This document shows, one piece after another, positions 1 to 6,500 of a DNA stretch of 16,930 bases. The stretch's first letter is position 1; every line of letters starts with the position of its first letter. The position numbers and the translations under genes are program-made. The notes beneath the pieces were generated by a model that saw only the letters and a program-made list of their open reading frames with translations, had not been told where the DNA came from and made no database searches. This DNA is from CAVZLD01 sp964522605 (GTDB taxonomy: Bacteria > Planctomycetota > Planctomycetia > Pirellulales > Pirellulaceae): the NCBI GenBank assembly GCA_964522605.1, contig CAZFWV010000127.1, forward strand, positions 1 to 16,930, written 5' to 3'.

Positions 1-49
1 CGATTGTTTCCGACCCAGTTTGCTAATCAACTTTCTGCTGTCTGCTCCC

Positions 50-112
50 GCCTCCCGCCTCCAGCCTCCAGCCTCCCGCCTCCAGCCTCCCGCCTCCCGC
101 CTCCCGCCTCCA
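50..112. repeat. 7-bp minisatellite (GCCTCCM)x9
   Basis: Nine uninterrupted copies of a 7-bp unit, GCCTCCC or GCCTCCA, lie end to end, with a degenerate partial copy just upstream. One strand is pure C/T apart from one G and an occasional A per unit. There are no spacers, so it is not a CRISPR array. It lies about 75 bases upstream of the VKOR-family gene. The C/A variation in the last base is irregular, as expected from slippage and unequal exchange. No function can be assigned. Confidence 0.85.
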
Positions 113-185
113 CTCACAACCAAGGCAATTGCTCTAGCTGCGCGGTTTGGTTGATGATCTCGATGGCGGAGTCTATCGTTGAGAG

Positions 186-1556
186 ATGAAGCCGGATTCC
201 GCCAAGCACGACGCGACGATCTTGGATGCCCCCTGGTTATCCAGAATGCGGCGCGGCATTCTGTTCGCCGTCAGCAGCTTTGCGTTGTTGGTGACGAGCT
301 ACCTCGTCTCGATGAAGTGGTCCGGCCGGATCTCCCAATTGCCCGGTTGTGGTGGAAGCGAAGGCTGCGCGAATCTGCTGGGCGGGCGTTGGGGAAGCTG
401 GTTCCTCGTCCCGGTCAGTGTCTGGGCCGGGCTCATTTACCTGGCACTGGTTGGACTGTCCGCTTCTGGGCTGAGGCGTTGGGGTAGCCGCACGGTGGCG
501 CTCGCGTTGGGACTGCTGCTCGCGCTGTCCGCACTCTGGTTCCTGAGCCTGCAACTGTTCGTCGAACGCCACTTTTGCTTCTACTGCAACCTGCTGCATG
601 CGTGCGGGTTCGTAATCGTTTGCCTTCTGTGGCAGAGTTTGTGGAGCCAAGGTTTTCCCGGACGTTCGACGGCGGTTCAAACGTCCATTCTGTTGGCCGT
701 TGGCGGCCTGCTCGCGCTGATTGGAGGACAACTCTGGGGACCTCAGCCTGCCACGCACGAGATCCGTCAGCTTGCCGCGGAAGACCTGGACCGCGCCGGT
801 GAGTTCTCGAGCGTTCCGACCGACGAACCTCCACCGGAGCAAGTTGTCACCGAAACGCCCGTGGGTACTACTCATGGGCCCGTCGAACAGCGAACCACAC
901 CGAACAGCGCCCCCGCCACCCCAACGCTGCCGGAGTCGTCGCCCACCTTCTCTGCGGGGCCTCGAACCGTCACCTTGATGGACGGGAAGTGGTCCTACGT
1001 CGTGGGAGAGCTACCCCTGATTGGCGATCCGGCGGCCGAGCACGTGATTGTCAAATGTTTCGACTACACGTGTGACACGTGCCGCGAAATGCACAACGAG
1101 TTGGAACGCCTTGTGGAACTCTATCCCCACAAGATTGCTGTCATTCTGGCCCCGACGCCGCTCAATCGAAGCTGTAATCCGTATGTTGTCGCAGGCGTGC
1201 CCGATCACCGCGGTGCGTGCCACCTCGCCCGCCTGGCGCTGGCCGTTTGGCGGGTGAACCCGACTGCGTTTGCCACGTTTCATCGCGAAATTTTTCGGCG
1301 GCAGCGGAGCATGACGGTTGCGGAGGCGCGTGACGAAGCGACACGTCTGGTGGGCCTCGACGCGCTCGAGCAGGCGGAACTCGACCCCTGGATTGCGCAG
1401 GTCTTGCGCCAGAACGCGGAAGTCTATCGTGACCTCTGTCCTCTGGGGCCTCAGATGCCGAAGCTGCTGCTCGGAGGAACCAGCGTCATGAATGGCCTTC
1501 CCCGCGATACGGCCGCGTTGATTGAGGCTTTGCAGCCCTTCGTCGCGCTAGACTGA
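186..1556 (+). CDS. VKOR-DsbA-like fusion: membrane vitamin K epoxide reductase domain plus thioredoxin-fold domain
   Basis: This 456-residue protein probably makes disulfide bonds in exported proteins. The N-terminal half is a VKOR/DsbB-type quinone-linked oxidoreductase. Hydrophobic segments lie near residues 22-43, 72-92, 102-126, 136-150 and 166-184. The loop cysteines are C55 and C61, followed by GGRWGSW, and the redox pair is C131-F-Y-C134 at the start of a membrane helix. A Pro/Thr/Glu-rich linker (about 200-260) leads to a thioredoxin/DsbA-like domain (about 265-456) with active site C296-D-T-C299, a candidate cis-Pro at P425 (MPK), and extra cysteines C330, C345 and C418. By family logic the Trx domain is oxidised by the VKOR domain, which passes electrons to quinone. 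The ATG has only a weak purine-rich upstream stretch (GAGAG). It converges with the next gene. Family assignment is firm; the net direction (oxidase or isomerase) is inferred. Confidence 0.88.
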   Translation: MKPDSAKHDATILDAPWLSRMRRGILFAVSSFALLVTSYLVSMKWSGRISQLPGCGGSEGCANLLGGRWGSWFLVPVSVWAGLIYLALVGLSASGLRRWGSRTVALALGLLLALSALWFLSLQLFVERHFCFYCNLLHACGFVIVCLLWQSLWSQGFPGRSTAVQTSILLAVGGLLALIGGQLWGPQPATHEIRQLAAEDLDRAGEFSSVPTDEPPPEQVVTETPVGTTHGPVEQRTTPNSAPATPTLPESSPTFSAGPRTVTLMDGKWSYVVGELPLIGDPAAEHVIVKCFDYTCDTCREMHNELERLVELYPHKIAVILAPTPLNRSCNPYVVAGVPDHRGACHLARLALAVWRVNPTAFATFHREIFRRQRSMTVAEARDEATRLVGLDALEQAELDPWIAQVLRQNAEVYRDLCPLGPQMPKLLLGGTSVMNGLPRDTAALIEALQPFVALD

Positions 1557-1588
1557 TCGACGTCGCGAGGGACGAAGTGGAGGTCTAA

Positions 1589-1602
1589 CTGGATCGGTCC
1601 AG
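1589..1602. other. short hairpin between convergent genes
   Basis: CTGGA-TCGG-TCCAG can form a 5-bp stem with a 4-base loop in the 87-bp gap between the VKOR-family stop and the stop of the minus-strand isomerase. No T-run follows on either strand, so calling it an intrinsic terminator would be speculative. Confidence 0.3.
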
Positions 1603-1643
1603 CGCGATCGACGGGCGCAATCTGGGTCGCTCGGGGGAAGTCG

Positions 1644-2567
1644 TCAGGCGAGCTGTTCGCGTACGCGTTCGAGCAGCTTCTTGGTCGCCCGGATCCCCTC
1701 GTCCTCGCTCAGTTTGCTGCCTTCATATTCGACGCCCACATAACCGCGGTAACCGGCAGCGAGGACGATCTTCATCATCATCAAGTAATCCGTGTGGATC
1801 TCGTTCCCCTGCTCGTTGAAGTCGTGCGACTTGGCACTGACCGCCTTGGCGAAAGGCATGAGTTCCAGGACGCCCTTGTAGCGGTTGTACTGTTCGTTTG
1901 GCGCGATCTGGAAGTTTCCGAAATCGGGTAGCGTGCCGCAGTGCGGCAGATTGACGAGTGACATCACTTCGGCGAGCCAGCGTCCGTTGGAGGACAGTCC
2001 ACCATGGTTTTCCACCAGGACATTGATCTCGTGGGAAGCAGCAAATTCTGTCAGCGCCCGCAGACCGTCGGCGGCCCGATAGAGCTGATCCTGATAGGAA
2101 CCCTCGCTGGCCGCGTTAACCCGAATCGAATGACAGCCGAGTTCCTTGGCCGCTTCCACCCACTTGTAGTGGTTTTCCACCGCTTGTTGACGCGCCTGCA
2201 AACCCGGATCGCCTAAGCGACCTTCGCCATCGCACATGATCAGCAGGCTGCGCACGCCCGCATCCTCCGCCCGACGCTTCATCTGGGCGATGTACTCGCC
2301 ATCCTTCGCCTTGTCTTTAAAGAACTGGTTTACGTACTCCACGCCTTCGATGCCACACTCTTTTGCATAGCCGGCAAAATCCAGGTGATCCATCTTGCCG
2401 TCAAAGAGCGCTTTGTGCAGCGACCATTCGGCAAGAGAAATTCGAAACAGCGGTTCGTTCGAGTCGGCTGCCGAGGCATGTCGCGTGGCGGGTAAGGCGG
2501 CTGCGGCGCCCGCCGCTAAAAGGACTTGGGAAAACTCGCGTCGTGTGCAGTTCGTCGAGCTGGTCAT
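1644..2567 (-). CDS. Tat-exported sugar phosphate isomerase/epimerase-like TIM-barrel protein
   Basis: This 307-residue protein belongs to the xylose-isomerase-like TIM-barrel (AP endonuclease family 2) superfamily. The N-terminus is a twin-arginine signal: TRREF at residues 8-12, then a hydrophobic Ala/Leu stretch to about residue 27 and a likely cleavage site near ASAAD. This implies export of the folded, cofactor-loaded enzyme. Expected metal ligands are E186 (VENHGG), D215 (LPDFGN), H248 (SHDF) and E280 (GVEYEG), in the usual order. The ATG has a good ribosome site on its strand, GGAG six bases upstream. Planctomycetes carry many Tat-exported members of this family, thought to act on unusual sugars or inositol-type substrates. 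The substrate cannot be read from the sequence, and no sugar pathway gene is adjacent. Confidence 0.85.
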   Translation of the reverse strand: MTSSTNCTRREFSQVLLAAGAAAALPATRHASAADSNEPLFRISLAEWSLHKALFDGKMDHLDFAGYAKECGIEGVEYVNQFFKDKAKDGEYIAQMKRRAEDAGVRSLLIMCDGEGRLGDPGLQARQQAVENHYKWVEAAKELGCHSIRVNAASEGSYQDQLYRAADGLRALTEFAASHEINVLVENHGGLSSNGRWLAEVMSLVNLPHCGTLPDFGNFQIAPNEQYNRYKGVLELMPFAKAVSAKSHDFNEQGNEIHTDYLMMMKIVLAAGYRGYVGVEYEGSKLSEDEGIRATKKLLERVREQLA

Positions 2568-2904
2568 GGAGGACTCCTTCGATGTTCAATAGATTTGACA
2601 GGCCGATCGAAACCACCATCATCGAACCGTAGTGCTGCGCAGACAAGGGGCACGATTTGGACCATTCTGTCCGCGTCCTTGCTCGGGTCGTTCCGACGCC
2701 TCGGCTTCGTGGCAGGTTCTGGATTCGTCGCCGCAGCGTATTAAAACATCGCGGAAGCGGATGTACCAGTTCGCTACCGGTCATTCCTGGTGCCGGACGC
2801 GCCGGTCCGCGGTCGGGGTGGTGCAGTTTAGAAGTCTTCGTTTTGCCGGTGGTTATCTAATGGGACGACTTTTGAGTATTGGTCTGACCAGCGTCCAGAA
2901 AACT

Positions 2905-2920
2905 GGATTCACTCTCCCTC
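2905..2920. repeat. truncated outer arm of REP family
   Basis: GGATTCACTCTCCCTC matches 15 of 16 bases of the reverse complement of 3091-3106, the outer end of the right REP copy. It looks like a third, degraded copy of the same element; only its TTCACTCTCCCTC end is preserved. Confidence 0.6.
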
Positions 2921-2964
2921 CGGAGGACATGCAATTTTTAAGTTGCTGTTTCGGAAGGAGTTAC

Positions 2965-3015
2965 TTCACCCTCCCGCGGCGCGGGAGGGTCGGACGCGTA
3001 GCGGCCGGGGAGGGT
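2965..3015 (+). repeat. REP-like palindromic element, left copy
   Basis: A TTCACC lead-in is followed by a perfect 10-bp stem, ACCCTCCCGC and GCGGGAGGGT around a GGC loop (2968-2990), then the tail CGGACGCGTAGCGGCCGGGG ending in AGGGT. The right copy (3060-3103) has the same layout in reverse orientation. I recognise this sequence type as a common dispersed repeat in planctomycete genomes, from memory. Confidence 0.75.
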
Positions 3016-3059
3016 CTTTCCGGAACGAGCGACACGCGCCGAATGCGTTGCGCACTCCG

Positions 3060-3103
3060 CCCTCTCCGGGCCTGCGGCCCGACTCTCCCAGAGGGAGAGT
3101 GAA
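3060..3103 (-). repeat. REP-like palindromic element, right copy (inverted)
   Basis: Read on the minus strand this is TTCACTCTCCCTCTGGGAGA, then GTCGGGCCGCAGGCC and CGGAGAGGG. It aligns with the left copy in lead-in, stem, GTCGG junction and GGCC-purine tail. It contains two small palindromes: CTCTCCC-AGA-GGGAGAG, and GGGCC-TGC-GGCCC at 3068-3080. Together with 2965-3015 it forms an inverted pair about 140 bp long, like a bacterial interspersed mosaic element. Confidence 0.7.
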
Positions 3104-3149
3104 TTCGGTTCGTGAACTCCGGAAAAACGCTGACTTCTCGGCTGCACGA

Positions 3150-3170
3150 CCTCCACGCGGGAGCGTGCAA
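3150..3170. repeat. CACGC/GCGTG hairpin repeat, copy 1
   Basis: CCACGC-GGGA-GCGTG forms a 5-bp stem with a four-base loop. Stem and loop resemble the element at 3218-3243, 60 bases downstream, so this is probably a degenerate copy of the same family. Confidence 0.5.
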
Positions 3171-3217
3171 TATTCTCTATTCTCTTCCGAGCCATCAGTC
3201 CATCAACGAGTCGCCCA

Positions 3218-3243
3218 TTCCCACGCCGGAGCGTGGTAACAAG
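3218..3243. repeat. CACGC/GCGTG hairpin repeat, copy 2
   Basis: TTCCCACGC-CGGA-GCGTGGTAA forms a 9-position stem with one mismatch, followed by CAAG. It matches 21 of 26 bases of the element at 15196-15221, including a compensatory swap in the stem (C-G here, G-C there). Confidence 0.65.
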
Positions 3244-3450
3244 AATGAACTCTGCCCTAGCCCTTCTGGGTGGCATCCCGAAGCGTCACCAACCGAGGTC
3301 AACTCGGACGTAAGACGGAGTTGGGGGTGGAGTGGAAACCGGGCCGGGAAGGGAGAAAACTGGGGTTTGGAAGGCGTTTTCTTGGTGGCATCAAAGAAAT
3401 GGAGCAAATAGAATAAGTAGTGATCTTCCAGTTCCTGAACACCGTGTTCT

Positions 3451-3509
3451 CTGCGGTCGAAACCGCAGCAGGCGCCTCGCTCGTACCGGAACAGAGAGAG
3501 CCTGCTGCG
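3451..3509 (+). promoter_or_regulatory. VWA gene leader with two mutually exclusive stem-loops
   Basis: Stem A pairs CTGCGGT (3451-3457) with ACCGCAG (3462-3468) around the loop CGAA. Stem B pairs CGCAGCAGGC (3464-3473) with GCCTGCTGCG (3500-3509), a perfect 10-bp helix. The two share 3464-3468, so only one can form at a time. The far arm of stem B ends 12 bases before the ribosome site (GAGGGAG, 3522-3528), which suggests a role in translation or transcript stability. There is no leader peptide or ligand-binding core I can recognise. Confidence 0.45.
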
Positions 3510-3536
3510 TTCCCATCCAATGAGGGAGTTTGCGTC

Positions 3537-6500
3537 ATGTCAAAGTGTTTTCACGCTGCTCTTGGGTTGGTCGTTCTCCTGGCCTGGACGTCGGGAGACG
3601 CCTGGTCGGCAAACCCGTCAGCCGCCCGGTTGATGACCTATGAGGATGTGGACGGCGCGCGATACTTCGCGTTGAGCGTTCAACCTCCTGCGGACCCGGC
3701 CAACACACGTTCCGCGGAAAGTCGCGACGTCTTGATCTTGGTCGATACATCGGCCAGCCAGACGGGCGCGTACCGTCATGATGCGATCGATGCCGTGCAG
3801 ACCATCTTGCAGGGATTGCCGTCCACGGACCGTGTGCAATTGGCGGCGATCGATCTGCAACTGGTTCCGATGTCCGATGGTTTTGCAGCCGCCCAGAGCG
3901 AGGCGCTCCAATCGGCCATCGTCAAGCTGCAGCGCCGCGCTCCGCTCGGTTCTACCGATCTGGTCGAAGGTTTGACTGCCGCCGCAGCGGCGGGATTTGA
4001 GCGCGGTGAGGACGTGCCCCGTCATGTGCTCTACGTCGGTGACGGAATCAGTCATGCGGATGTTCCCAGCGCCGAACAGTTCTCGCGACTCGTCGACCAA
4101 CTCGTGCAGCGGAAGATCACCGTCAGCAGCTATGCAATCGGCCCGGCACGGGACGTTCATCTGCTGGCTGCCCTGGCGAATCAAACGGGCGGCCAGGTTT
4201 TTGTCGATGCCGACAATGTGTCCGGTCAACAAGCAGGCACCGCGCTGCTGCAGTCGCTGAACGCCGCAATCGTGTGGCCGACAACAACGCAGTTGGATGA
4301 CGCGATCCAGGAAAGCTTCCCCCAGCGCCTGCCGCCGCTGCGGTCCGATCGGGACTCCATCGTGATCGGCTCACTCCGCCAAGGCACTCAACTGTCGACG
4401 ATCCAGATCGATGGTCAGTCCCAGGGCCAGCCGGTGCAGTATCGCTGGACCGTCGAAACCAAGGCTTCCTCGGATGACTTTTCCTTCCTGCCGCAATTGG
4501 TCGAGATGGCCCGTCGCGATGGCGGAGTCAGTTTGCCAACACTCGGGACCGATGCGCTGCGGGAAATCCGTCGATTGATGGTCAGCAACGCGGAAGATCT
4601 CAGTCGCCTGGGAAATCAGGCCTTGCTGAGCGGAAACCTGGGCGGTGCCCAGCTGCTGGCGGATGAAGCGATTCGTCGTGACCCGAGCAATCCGCAGGCG
4701 GTGGCCCTGCAGAACATCTTGGAAAAGAAGATCGATCCGCAGACGTTAATGGTTCAAGAACAGCCCCTGCGACTGGTCCCCGAACCGGTTCCCGTTCCCG
4801 CGGATCCGTCCGGTCCCTTCCTCGAAGAGTTCGTCGAGACGGAAGCGCCCAGCGGGTTGCTCAATCGTGCAACGGAAGAACGACGGCTGAATACGGAGAT
4901 CGTCCGTAGCGAAGTCAGCCAGGCGCTTGCGGCCGCGCGAGAACAGGTGCGCAGCGAACCGGGAACCGCGATTGTCGATCTCAAGACGCTTCGAGAGGGC
5001 GTACGCCAGGCGCCGGACCTGGATGCGGAAGTCCGCGCGCAATTGCTCGATCGAATCGATAACGCGCTACGGCTGGCTAATCAGCGCAAAATCGAAAAGG
5101 ATGAACGCGACCGGCTGATGCGGGCGAACCGTGCGCAGGCACTCGAACGACAACGACTGCTGGAACTCGCCCGGCGAGAAGATGAACTGATCGCAACCTA
5201 TATCGAACAATTCAATTCGCGGATGGACGAACGTCGGTTCGATCTGGCGGAAGAGATCGCCGCCGCAGCGTTCGATGTGAATCCCCGTCTGGAAGCGACC
5301 GTGGCCGCCGTCGTTAAGGGCGACATCGCCCACTCCTATGACCAGATGATGGAACTGCGCGTGATCCGGCAACAGGCCGTGCTGGATACGCTGTACCAGG
5401 TCGAAAAGGCCCTGGTTCCGTTTCCCGATGAGCCGCCGCTTGTCTATCCGGACCCACAGGTCTGGCAGGATCTGACTAACCGTCGGCAGAAATACGCCCA
5501 AGTCGATTTCGCCCAGACCGGTAGCGCCGAACAGAAGATCCTCGACGAGCTGGATAACGAAACCAAGATGGACTTCCTCGATGATCCGCTGTCCGATGCC
5601 GTGACCTACCTGGAAAACCTGCACGGGATCCAGATCGAAATCGATCAGAAGGCGCTCGAAGATATCGCGCTGACAACCGACACGCCGGTCACCAAACAGC
5701 TGAGCGGCATCACGCTTCGCTCCGCGCTGAAGCTGATGCTCCGCGATCTGGGTCTGACCTACGTCGTGCAAGACGAAGTGCTGCAGATCACAACTCCCGA
5801 TGTGGCCGAACAGCGTCTCGTGACCAAGGTCTATCCCGTCGCCGACCTCGTGATCCCCATCCAGTCGATGGGCGGAGGTATGGGCGGCATGGGAATGATG
5901 GGTGGCATGGGAATGATGGGTGGCATGGGTGGAATGGGAGGCATGATGGGTGGCATGGGAGGCATGATGGGTGGCATGGGAGGCATGGGAATGGGCGGCA
6001 TGGGAATGGGCGGCATGGGAATGGGCGGAGGGTTCTTCGATGTCGAAGACCAGCTGCAGCTCGGTGCCGACACCTCGGATTCTCCAGCGCCCGCATCCGG
6101 CCCGGTTGCATCCAACTCGCCGCTCGCCGTGCAGCCGGCCGACGGACAGACGTTTGCCGAGGCCTGGGACGCCTACTTCGTGCAGAGTGACGAGCAGATT
6201 GACGAGGCGGCCCTGCGGCAGACGCTGCGGGATCGCATGACGGGGCGCAAGTTCTCGGAGGTCAGCGAGATCCTTCAGTCGGCCCTGCGAAATGGGTATG
6301 TACGGCCTTGGATGTACGAGGCGCTCGGTCTGGCGCTGCAGGCCCAGAAGGCGCCGGGCACCGAGGTCGAGCGGGCGATTATGTCCGCGGTCGACCTGAG
6401 CGGCAACCCGGAGGAGATCATGCTTGCCGCCGTCTATCTGGCGCGATTGGGGCATGAACAGCGGGCGTTGAAGCTGTTCCAGGAGGTTGCGCAGACAAAT

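Larger units (their letters stand above)
2568..3536. other. 969-bp intergenic region rich in hairpin repeats
   Basis: No credible protein gene lies here; the open frames run through repeats and lack ribosome sites. The first about 330 bases form the divergent upstream region of the isomerase and contain no structure I can name. From 2905 onward there are a truncated repeat, an inverted REP doublet, two CACGC/GCGTG hairpins and, after 3420, the structured leader of the VWA gene. These are listed separately. Confidence 0.7.

Noticed and set aside
50..112. CRISPR-like array
   Set aside because: The 7-bp units are contiguous with no spacers, and no cas genes are present.
237..875. Minus-strand frame of 212 codons opposite the VKOR-family gene
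   Set aside because: It is rich in Arg and Gln and lacks domains; the plus-strand VKOR reading is unambiguous.
2632..3411. Several 70-156-codon frames in the spacer before the VWA gene
   Set aside because: They run through the REP doublet and hairpins, overlap each other in several frames, and have no recognisable domain or ribosome site.
3420..3536. GTG start 117 bases upstream for the VWA protein
   Set aside because: It would bury the signal peptide and would translate through the leader stem-loops; the ATG at 3537 has a ribosome site and a clean signal sequence.
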